A stretch of DNA of 12,780 nt from Pseudomonadota bacterium. Lineage in GTDB: Bacteria; Myxococcota_A; UBA796; SXON01. The position numbers were made by a program, and so were the translations under genes. Where the stretch lies: positions 1 to 12,780 of the forward strand of contig SXOM01000611.1 in assembly GCA_005776735.1 (NCBI GenBank), in the 5' to 3' direction. Positions 7,355 to 12,780 of this stretch are shown here, piece after piece. The stretch's first letter is position 1. Each line of letters begins with the position of its first letter. The notes below the pieces were generated by a model. It had not been told where the DNA came from. It searched no databases and worked only from the letters and a program-made list of their open reading frames with translations.

Positions 7355-9094
7355 ATGCGGTTCATCTTGCGCGGCCACCGCCCGCTCGTCCTCACGACGC
7401 TCCTGTTTTCGCTCGCCTGCGCCGCACCCGAGCCGGCCCCCGAGCCGGCCCCCGAGCCGCTCCTGCACGCCCCCGACGACCAGTGGCGCGCCGCGGGCCA
7501 GGAGATCCCGGGCCGCGCCGCACGCGCCGACGCCCTCCTCCGGGCGTGGTTGTACGCCGAAGCCCCTTCACCCGCGCTCGTGGAAGCCACCGCCGCCGCG
7601 CTCCTCGACGCTGGGGACAGCGACGCCGCCCTTGCCTTGGCGAGCGGGTCGGACGGCCTGGACGCGGGCGCGACCTGGTTCTGGAACGAAGATCAGCCGG
7701 TGGCCACCGCGCTTCGCCACGCCCTCACCCAGCGCGCGCGGAGCCAGCGGCCTACCTTTCGAGCGGACGTCCCGGGGGAGCCCTCGACCCTGGTGGGGGT
7801 GGACACCTTCACCGAGGGCGCGGCGACGGGGGACCTCGACGGCGACGGCCTCGACGAGTGGATCGGCCTCGAATACACCTGGGCCCGCCGGGCGATCTGG
7901 GTGCGCGCCCCGGACAAGCGGGTGCTCGGACGGTTCTTCGCCGCGGCGCGGGCCGCGACCGTGGATCGGGCGGGGACCCTCTGGGTCCTCGGTGCGCACA
8001 GCCTGATCCCGATCCGCGCCGGCATCGACGGGCTGCGTCCCGGGACACCGATCGGCCTCGCGTTCCAACACGGCGACCACCTCACCGCCGCCGACCTCGA
8101 CGGGAACGGAATCGACGAGCTGTACGCGAGTCGGTGGCACGACGATGCGACGTTCGTCATAGATCCCAGCGGCGGGCAGGCGCTCCTGCCGCGGGTCGAC
8201 GCGATCTCCCGCGTACAGGCCGACCTCGACCCGGCCGACGAGCTCCTGGTCGACGCCTGGAGCAACGACCCCTGGGTCATCGGCGCGGGGCCGGCCGTGA
8301 CGCCTCCGCCCGCGGACCTCGAGCGCGCCGACCGTTCGCACCCACCGCCGGTCGACATGCCGCCGCGCTGGAGGCGCGCGTGGAGCCGCGCCGAGTTCGT
8401 CGGCGGCGCCGCGGCGCGAGCGGCGCAGCTCGATCTGGCCCTCGCCCTCGGGAACCCCAACCTCATCCGAACGAGCCTCGCCCGCGTCGGCCTGAGCCCC
8501 CACGAGCTGCCCGCCCGGGTCCGGCGCTTCGCGGCCCTGGAGGTGCGGCCCGACGGGCCCGTGGACGAGGTGGCCTTCGACCTGTGGGAGCAGGCCGATG
8601 AAGGTGCGACCTTCACCGTGGCACTGGAGCTCGGGCCGGTCGCGTGTGTCGACCTGCACGTCGACCAGCTCGAGATGGACCCACGTATCGCCGTCGAATT
8701 GGAGCTCGACGGTGCGGAGTGGGTCCGCCTGGCCCATCCTCGCGGCCCCTACCTTTCCGTATCCAGGGCCCCCCTGGTCCAGTCCGCCTGCTGGGGCCCG
8801 TACGGGGGGATCGGGTTCACCTCGAGCGAGGACGGCCGCCTCGGGGCCAGCCCCCTCCGCCTGCCCGCGCCGACCGAGCTGGCCATCCACATCCGCGCGC
8901 CCGTCGACGCGGGCGTCCTCGCCGCGTCGCTGCGGGGCACGCTCACGGTTCGGGGGGGGTGGTTCTCGTCGGCGCCGCGGCTGCGGGCCGACGCCGACGC
9001 GCGCCGCGCGGCGGCGATCGCGGCGGGCTGGCGTCCGCACTTCCAGGTCCCCACCGACGACCTGGGGCCCATCCCGCGCCTCGCGCTCCAATGA
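7355..9094 (+). CDS. FG-GAP/VCBS-like repeat protein, probable lipoprotein
   Basis: Function unknown. The 579-residue protein begins MRFILRGHRPLVLTTLLFSLAC, a positive-then-hydrophobic leader ending at Cys22. The residues before the Cys (FSLAC) are only a loose lipobox, so it may be a lipoprotein or an exported protein with another cleavage site. A PEPAPEPAPEP spacer follows directly (25-35). Ca-binding-type DxDxDGxxE motifs of FG-GAP/VCBS beta-propeller repeats appear as DLDGDGLDE (160-168) and DLDGNGIDE (247-255), with a degenerate DLDPADE (290-296). The 400-579 part is unrecognised and has no obvious enzyme motif. The ATG at 7355 is supported by the leader sequence and by GTTA at 7340. Bacterial FG-GAP proteins are usually extracytoplasmic, so a cell-surface or periplasmic adhesive or structural role is likely but unproven. 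The gene is bounded by noncoding gaps on both sides and may form its own transcript. Confidence 0.83.
   Translation: MRFILRGHRPLVLTTLLFSLACAAPEPAPEPAPEPLLHAPDDQWRAAGQEIPGRAARADALLRAWLYAEAPSPALVEATAAALLDAGDSDAALALASGSDGLDAGATWFWNEDQPVATALRHALTQRARSQRPTFRADVPGEPSTLVGVDTFTEGAATGDLDGDGLDEWIGLEYTWARRAIWVRAPDKRVLGRFFAAARAATVDRAGTLWVLGAHSLIPIRAGIDGLRPGTPIGLAFQHGDHLTAADLDGNGIDELYASRWHDDATFVIDPSGGQALLPRVDAISRVQADLDPADELLVDAWSNDPWVIGAGPAVTPPPADLERADRSHPPPVDMPPRWRRAWSRAEFVGGAAARAAQLDLALALGNPNLIRTSLARVGLSPHELPARVRRFAALEVRPDGPVDEVAFDLWEQADEGATFTVALELGPVACVDLHVDQLEMDPRIAVELELDGAEWVRLAHPRGPYLSVSRAPLVQSACWGPYGGIGFTSSEDGRLGASPLRLPAPTELAIHIRAPVDAGVLAASLRGTLTVRGGWFSSAPRLRADADARRAAAIAAGWRPHFQVPTDDLGPIPRLALQ
7430..7459 (+). 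repeat. Tandem 12-base repeat (GAGCCGGCCCCC, 2.5 copies) encoding PEPAPEPAPEP
   Basis: Copies at 7430-7441 and 7442-7453 are identical, followed by the first six bases again (7454-7459). The unit encodes Glu-Pro-Ala-Pro. This is the low-complexity linker between the leader peptide and the FG-GAP part, and as an exact in-frame repeat could vary in copy number between strains. Confidence 0.7.
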
Positions 9095-9100
9095 CGATGG

Positions 9101-9117
9101 CGGCGGGGCGCCCGCCG
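9101..9117 (+). terminator. Hairpin seven bases after the FG-GAP lipoprotein stop
   Basis: CGGCGGG (9101-9107) and CCCGCCG (9111-9117) form a perfect seven-base-pair stem with a three-base loop, starting six bases after the TGA at 9092-9094. No T-tract follows. It contains one copy of GGGGCGCC (9105-9112). It may act as a terminator or mRNA-stabilising stem. Confidence 0.4.
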
Positions 9118-9142
9118 GACTCGGCCCGCTTCGGGACGGTCG

Positions 9143-9156
9143 CGGGGCGCCCCCCG
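9143..9156 (+). terminator. Second GC hairpin before the DUF547 gene
   Basis: CGGGG (9143-9147) can pair with CCCCG (9152-9156). The core GGGGCGCCCC (9144-9153) is itself a palindrome. It repeats the GCGGGGCGCCC of the preceding hairpin 39 bases downstream, so the 93-base gap 9095-9187 carries a pair of similar stems. Confidence 0.3.
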
Positions 9157-9172
9157 ATGCGTACGTCGGCCG

Positions 9173-9176
9173 GTTA
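9173..9176 (+). promoter_or_regulatory. GTTA element upstream of the DUF547 gene (putative -10)
   Basis: GTTAG is followed by eleven bases, counting from after the TA, to the ATG at 9188. It lies within GCCGGTTAGCC. No strong Shine-Dalgarno is present, only GCCGGG just before the start. Confidence 0.5.
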
Positions 9177-9187
9177 GCCGAGCCGGG

Positions 9188-9871
9188 ATGCTCCTCGGAC
9201 TGGCGCTCGCCCACGCCGTCGACGACGCGCCGCTCGGGCGCGTGCTGGCGGCGTGTGTGGCCAACGGAAAGGTCGACTACGCCTGTGTCCGCGACCGACC
9301 GGGCGACCTCGGCAGTTGGTTGGCGGGGGTCGCGGGCCCCCTCCCCTCGGCCGGCCTGGGCGTGTGGATCGACGTGTACAACGCGCTGGTGCTCGACCAG
9401 CTCGCGACCGCGCCGTTGCCGCGGCGGGTCACCGACCTCGCCGGCTTCTTCGACAAGCGGTACCACCCGGTCGACGGGCGGCGGGTCACGCTCAACGAGC
9501 TCGAAGGCGAGTTGCGTACGAAGTTCGCCGACCCGCGGCTGCACTTCGCGCTCAACTGCGGGGCGCGGAGCTGCCCGCCCCTGCAGGCGACCCCGTGGCC
9601 GGACGACGCCGCCGCGCTCGAGGCGGCGCTGGAGCTCGCCACGCGGCGGTTCCTCGACGGGCCGGGCGCGATCGTCGACGACAGCCGCAAGACGCTGTTC
9701 TTGTCGAAGCTGTTCGACTGGTACGCCAAGGACTTCGCCGCTGCCGGCGGCGCGGTGGCATTCGTCCGCGGCCACGCGGGGCCCACCAAGGCCGCCCAGG
9801 TCGAGCGGGCGGTCGCCGGTGGCTACACCGTGAAGTTCCTGCCGTACGACTGGACGCCGAACAGCCGGTGA
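9188..9871 (+). CDS. DUF547 domain protein
   Basis: The biochemical function of DUF547 is not known to me. The 227-residue protein matches the family by VWIDVYNALVLDQL (59-72), LRTKFADPRLHFALNCGARS (109-128) and CPPL, that is, the NCGA-R-SCP signature with two invariant Cys at 125 and 129. A closing DWYAKDF (177-183) also fits. The N-terminus MLLGLALAHAVDD is hydrophobic for ten residues and ends in AHA, resembling a cleavage site, but is short and lacks a charged start; many DUF547 proteins are exported, so this could be a truncated leader or the start could differ. The ATG at 9188 is supported by the GTTA at 9173. Its TGA overlaps the start of the methyltransferase gene (GTGA at 9868-9871), suggesting coupled translation and perhaps a shared task. 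Confidence 0.87.
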   Translation: MLLGLALAHAVDDAPLGRVLAACVANGKVDYACVRDRPGDLGSWLAGVAGPLPSAGLGVWIDVYNALVLDQLATAPLPRRVTDLAGFFDKRYHPVDGRRVTLNELEGELRTKFADPRLHFALNCGARSCPPLQATPWPDDAAALEAALELATRRFLDGPGAIVDDSRKTLFLSKLFDWYAKDFAAAGGAVAFVRGHAGPTKAAQVERAVAGGYTVKFLPYDWTPNSR

Positions 9872-10509
9872 GGTTCGGCCGACTCCTCCACGCGCGGCCC
9901 CTGGTCGTCCCGTTCGCCCGGTGGCACACGCGACGGGCGCACCTGCACGTCGTCGCGGGGCAGCCGGTCTGGGTGCCGCCCGGCGTCTTCGACCCGGTGC
10001 TGACCAAGGTGGGCGCGTGGCTCGCCGGGGCGGTGGGGGAGCTGGTGACGCCGGGCGAACGGTGGCTCGAGCTCGGGACCGGCTCGGGCGTGGTCGCGTG
10101 TGCGCTCGCGCGGGCGGGCGCCACCGTCGTCGCGACCGACCTCGATCCGGCGGCGGTGCAGGCGGCGCGGGTCAACGCCGCGCTCGGCGGCCTGCGGATC
10201 GAGGTGCGCGGGGGCGACCTGTTCGCGCCGGTGGCCGGCGAGCGGTTCGACGCGGTGGTGGCGAACCTGCCGTTCTGGCCGGGCGACGGGGCGGACCTGC
10301 CGCTGGGACATGCGTTCGGGGCAGGCGCCGACTTCGCGATCCTGCGCCGGTTCGGCGCCGAGGCGCCCGCGTTCGCCCCACGCGTCTACACCGTGCTCAG
10401 CGAAGCGTTCGTACGGTGGCCCGAAGCGCGGGCGGCGCTGGGTCCGTCGTTTCGCCTCCACCGGCGCGCCTGGGTGCGGGGCGAGTGGCTGAGCCTGTGG
10501 GGGAGGTAG
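9868..10509 (+). CDS. Class I SAM-dependent methyltransferase, N-methyltransferase-like (HemK/RsmC type)
   Basis: A 213-residue, cytoplasmic Rossmann-fold methyltransferase. Motif I is WLELGTGSGVVACALA (66-81). The acidic residue binding the SAM ribose is in ATDLDPAAVQ (89-98; Asp91). NLPFW (133-137) replaces the NPPY/NPPF motif of N-methyltransferases, a family change from Pro to Leu at its second position. VPPGVFDPVLTKV (36-48) resembles the PGVFxP-type segment before motif I in HemK/PrmC, RsmC and related enzymes. Substrate (glutamine side chain, RNA base or other) cannot be read from sequence. Starts with GTG at 9868, overlapping the DUF547 stop; no closer ATG is in frame. It is followed by a 78-base gap, so it ends its operon. 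Confidence 0.87.
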   Translation: MRFGRLLHARPLVVPFARWHTRRAHLHVVAGQPVWVPPGVFDPVLTKVGAWLAGAVGELVTPGERWLELGTGSGVVACALARAGATVVATDLDPAAVQAARVNAALGGLRIEVRGGDLFAPVAGERFDAVVANLPFWPGDGADLPLGHAFGAGADFAILRRFGAEAPAFAPRVYTVLSEAFVRWPEARAALGPSFRLHRRAWVRGEWLSLWGR

Positions 10510-10517
10510 GCCGCAGC

Positions 10518-10525
10518 GGGGCGCC
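10518..10525 (+). other. GGGGCGCC box after the methyltransferase stop
   Basis: Begins eight bases after TAG at 10507-10509, in a 78-base gap (10510-10587). I find no convincing perfect hairpin here, only GC-rich partial symmetry including GGCCGGCC (about 10557-10564). It matches the box after murJ and the FG-GAP gene. Confidence 0.25.
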
Positions 10526-10572
10526 GACGCGACCGCGGCCCGCTCCGCCCACGCCCGGCCGGCCTTCGCCGC

Positions 10573-10576
10573 GTTA
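10573..10576 (+). promoter_or_regulatory. GTTA element upstream of the thiolase gene (putative -10)
   Basis: GTTAG lies eleven bases before the ATG at 10588, with spacer GGCCCCCGGGC. Same spacing as the elements before 7355 and 9188. No -35 box seen. Confidence 0.5.
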
Positions 10577-10587
10577 GGCCCCCGGGC

Positions 10588-11733
10588 ATGGGAAACGCCT
10601 GGATCGTAGACGCGGTGCGCTCACCGCTGTGTCGGGTGAGCAAGGGTCGGAGTGCGCTCTCGGGGGTGCACCCGGCGGTGCTCGGCGCCGAGGTGCTGCA
10701 GGCGCTGGTGCAGCGCAACGGGGTCGATCCCGCCTGGGTCGACGACGTGGTGATGGGCAACGTCACCCCCGTGGGCGAGCAGGGGCTCAACATCGGGCGC
10801 ATCGCGGCGCTCACCGCCGGCTTCCCGGTCGACGTCACCGGCGTCACCGTGAACCGGATGTGCGGCAGCTCGCAGCAGGCGGTCAACTTCGCCGCGATGG
10901 GCTGCGCGTCGGGCTTCCAGGACCTCGTGATCGCGGCCGGCGTCGAGTCGATGAGCCGCGTCCCGATGGGGAGCGATGCGGTGCTCGCCGGCGAAGGGAG
11001 CACGCTCCCCGAGGAGTTGGCGTGGCGCTACACCATCGTCCCCCAGGGGGAGAGCGCCGAGCTGGTGGCGCACCGCTACGGCCTCGGGCGGGACGAGCTC
11101 GACGCCTACGCGGTCGAATCGCATCGCCGCGTCGCCGCCGCGCAGGACGCGGGCGCGTTCGCCAGGGAGATCGTACCCATCGCCGGGGTGAGCGCCGACG
11201 ACGGTGTGCGCCGGGGCTCCACGGTCGCCGACCTCGCGCGGCTCCGGCCGGCGTTCCGGCCCGACGGGGTGGTCACGGCGGCGTCGAGCTCGCAGATCAC
11301 CGACGGCGCGGCGGCCGTCCTCATCGCGAGCGACCGGGCGGTCCGCGAATACGGGCTGCGGCCGCGGGCGCGCATCGTGGCCATGGCCACCGCCGGCTGC
11401 GACCCGACGATCATGCTCACCGCCCCCGTGCCGGCCACGCGCAAGGCGCTCACCCAGGCGGGCCTGGCGGTCGGCGACCTCGACGCGGTCGAGATCAACG
11501 AGGCCTTCGCGAGCGTCGCGGTCGGGTGCGGTCGGGAGCTCGGGCTCGACTTCGCCAAGACCAACGTGCACGGCGGCGCCATCGCGCTCGGGCACCCGCT
11601 CGGCGCCTCCGGCGCCCGCCTCATCGCGACGCTCCTGGGGGTCCTGGAGCGCGGCGGGGGGCGGCTCGGCCTGTCGACGATGTGCATCGGGTTCGGCCAG
11701 GGCATCGCGACCATCGTCGACCGGGACGTGTGA
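10588..11733 (+). CDS. Thiolase family acetyl-CoA C-acyltransferase
   Basis: Thiolases either condense two acetyl-CoA to acetoacetyl-CoA or cleave 3-ketoacyl-CoA with CoA. This 381-residue cytoplasmic protein has the usual length. The acyl-carrying Cys92 is in VNRMCGSSQQAV. The EINEAFASVAVG motif and GGAIALGHPLGASGAR (catalytic His336) are intact, as is the second active-site Cys366 in MCIGFGQGIA. The N-terminal VGEQGLNIGRIAAL (62-75) and the GFGQG form are frequent in thiolases of the degradative or sterol type. Direction and substrate cannot be fixed, so the gene symbol is withheld. The ATG at 10588 is supported by GTTA at 10573 and by the family N-terminus. It starts a possible three-gene operon; the next gene begins with a GTG overlapping its TGA (GTGTGA). 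Confidence 0.95.
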   Translation: MGNAWIVDAVRSPLCRVSKGRSALSGVHPAVLGAEVLQALVQRNGVDPAWVDDVVMGNVTPVGEQGLNIGRIAALTAGFPVDVTGVTVNRMCGSSQQAVNFAAMGCASGFQDLVIAAGVESMSRVPMGSDAVLAGEGSTLPEELAWRYTIVPQGESAELVAHRYGLGRDELDAYAVESHRRVAAAQDAGAFAREIVPIAGVSADDGVRRGSTVADLARLRPAFRPDGVVTAASSSQITDGAAAVLIASDRAVREYGLRPRARIVAMATAGCDPTIMLTAPVPATRKALTQAGLAVGDLDAVEINEAFASVAVGCGRELGLDFAKTNVHGGAIALGHPLGASGARLIATLLGVLERGGGRLGLSTMCIGFGQGIATIVDRDV

Positions 11734-12230
11734 ACGTGCGGGCGCTGCTCGTCGGGACCCCGGGCCGCACGCCGTTCGCGGGCCACTTCCGCGGTCGGGT
11801 GCACCGCCCTGGGGCGAGCCTGCACTGGGCGGGCCGGGTGCGTGGGAGCCACGACCCCGAAGCGGCGTGGGCCGCCGCCGAGGCCGCACGCGACGTGCTC
11901 GACGAGCTCGACGGCGCCGACCGCTTCGCGCTGATCGACGCGGCGTGGGCCGCGTTGCGCACGCTCGGGGCCGACGACCTCTCCATCCTGCTGGTCGCCA
12001 GCGACGACGGCGGCACCGCGGTCGCGGCGTGCGGCCTGGTCGAGGTGCGGGCCGACGGGGCGTCCGTCGCCCCCCCCGGCCACCCCCTGTACGACGAGCC
12101 GGGCGTCCGCGAACGCCCGGGCTACTTCCACCCCGAGGCCGCCGGCACCGACTGGGTCGGGGTCCCCGTCGGGGCGCGGTGGACCCCGGGCCCCGTGTCG
12201 AGCGTCTGCGGCGCGCGGGAGCTCCGATGA
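11730..12230 (+). CDS. Uncharacterised protein coupled to the thiolase
   Basis: Not recognised. It is a 166-residue soluble protein starting at GTG 11730, which overlaps the thiolase stop by four bases; a second GTG at 11736 is possible. Codon use is like its neighbours and the frame is open for the whole length. The middle (ALIDAAWAALRTLGADDLSI, then LLVASDDGGTAVAACGLVEV) has a mixed alpha-beta look. The pattern GTAV-AACGLVEV is faintly like a strand pair in PP2C-type phosphatases, but their Asp metal-binding motifs are absent, so I do not claim that. The C-terminal part is Pro/Gly-rich with VAPPGHPLYDEPGVRERPGY. Its TGA overlaps the ATG of the next gene (ATGA), so three genes are probably translated together. 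Confidence 0.7.
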   Translation: MNVRALLVGTPGRTPFAGHFRGRVHRPGASLHWAGRVRGSHDPEAAWAAAEAARDVLDELDGADRFALIDAAWAALRTLGADDLSILLVASDDGGTAVAACGLVEVRADGASVAPPGHPLYDEPGVRERPGYFHPEAAGTDWVGVPVGARWTPGPVSSVCGARELR

Positions 12231-12780
12231 AGCCGCTGCCGCCCGGACCGTTCGACGACGAACCGACGCAGCCCGTGCCGGCGCCGGCGGGGGTCGCCGC
12301 CGCGCCCGTCGCGCCCGCCGGGCGCGAGGAGCTGGACCGCATCCTGGCCGCGGCCCAGGCCCTCCAGTCGGCCGGAGAGATCGCGGAGCTGTTCGCGATG
12401 CTGGCCACCACGGCACCGCTGGCGTTGGCCGAGGTCACCTGCGGCGCGCGCGCGCTGCGCGGGGCGCGGGTCGCCCATGCCGCGCTGGAGCACGCGGCGA
12501 TCCTCGAGCGCCAGCTCACGCCCCGCGGGTTCTACCCGCGCCTGGCCGAGCTCTCCGGCGAGGCAGCTCCCGACGTGCTCCGGCGCGCGGCGGAGCGTCA
12601 CCCCGGCGCCACGTGGCTGGTGAAGTTGTCCCGCCGCGTCGAGGGACCGCGCGCCGGCGAGGTGCACCTCACCGCGGCCGCGGGCCACCCGAGCTTCGCC
12701 CAGGGCTGCGTCGCCCACGCCGAAGCCGGCCACATCGAAGGCCTCCTCGCCGCCGCGGCGCGCACCGGGCGCGCCGAGCC
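12227..12780 (+). CDS. Uncharacterised protein, truncated by the window end
   Basis: Not recognised. The first 184 codons are seen, with no stop before the window edge. ATG at 12227 overlaps the preceding stop. A Pro/Ala-rich disordered start (PPGPFDDEPTQPVPAPAG) leads into Ala-Leu-rich helices from about residue 33. Repeated helical segments such as LDRILAAAQALQSAGEIAEL, then DVLRRAAERHPGATWLVKLS and GHIEGLLAAAARTGRA, suggest an alpha-solenoid of HEAT-like or similar type, but no clear repeat period can be proven. Overlap suggests it is the third gene of the thiolase cluster. Confidence 0.6.
   Translation, partial: MKPLPPGPFDDEPTQPVPAPAGVAAAPVAPAGREELDRILAAAQALQSAGEIAELFAMLATTAPLALAEVTCGARALRGARVAHAALEHAAILERQLTPRGFYPRLAELSGEAAPDVLRRAAERHPGATWLVKLSRRVEGPRAGEVHLTAAAGHPSFAQGCVAHAEAGHIEGLLAAAARTGRAE

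Noticed and set aside
5326..7590. A 754-residue minus-strand open frame opposite murJ
   Set aside because: It is antisense to murJ, has low-complexity Arg/Gly/Glu-rich composition and no family motif.
7568..9775. A 735-residue minus-strand frame opposite the lipoprotein and DUF547 genes
   Set aside because: It crosses two noncoding gaps and two genes with clear family evidence on the other strand. Composition is typical of a shadow frame in very GC-rich DNA.
11730..12230. PP2C-type phosphatase identity for the unknown gene after the thiolase
   Set aside because: Only one faint strand-like motif fits, and the Asp metal-binding signatures of that family are not present.

Overview
The window is very GC-rich, double-stranded-dense bacterial chromosome with gene-to-gene overlaps of 1-4 bases and almost no free space. 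The cell-wall, coenzyme A and fatty/acyl-CoA genes, the probable lipoprotein and the strong bias to G or C in third positions fit a high-GC Gram-negative bacterium, perhaps of the Myxococcota or a related former deltaproteobacterial lineage. That placement is inference from gene style, not a phylogeny. I see no mobile element, CRISPR array, tRNA or rRNA.

Layout. Bases 1-4668 are a minus-strand block, read right to left: a membrane protein with TPR repeats (2881-4668), coaD (2386-2865), a small histidine-kinase-like phosphotransfer protein (1841-2389) and glmS (1-1819, lacking only its last few codons). A 64-base divergent gap (4669-4732) separates it from a plus-strand block that fills the rest: a CinA/MoaB-like domain protein (4733-5452) overlapping murJ (5449-7269), an FG-GAP-type probable lipoprotein (7355-9094), a DUF547 protein (9188-9871) overlapping a class I methyltransferase (9868-10509), then a thiolase (10588-11733) overlapping two unrecognised genes (11730-12230 and 12227 to the window end).

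How they work together. glmS makes glucosamine-6-phosphate for peptidoglycan and LPS, murJ flips lipid II, and coaD makes the CoA precursor that the thiolase's substrates carry. These are housekeeping functions mixed with lineage-specific envelope and signalling proteins. Overlapping starts and stops imply translational coupling of coaD with the phosphotransfer gene, the CinA-like gene with murJ, DUF547 with the methyltransferase, and the thiolase with the two unknowns.

The most notable signal is regulatory. The trinucleotide TTA is almost absent on both strands. By hand scan there are six sites in all: one is a TAA stop codon, and the other five are GTTA followed by C or G, placed 9 to 11 bases before the start codon of a gene that does not overlap its upstream neighbour. 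The sixth gene with free space directly upstream and a weaker GGTA at the same distance is the TPR gene. This looks like a conserved -10 promoter element of nearly leaderless transcripts, and it helps to choose starts. Secondary points are a recurring GGGGCGCC box just after the stop codons bordering each plus-strand gap, a soluble C-terminal extension on MurJ, and a histidine phosphotransfer protein lodged between coaD and glmS.
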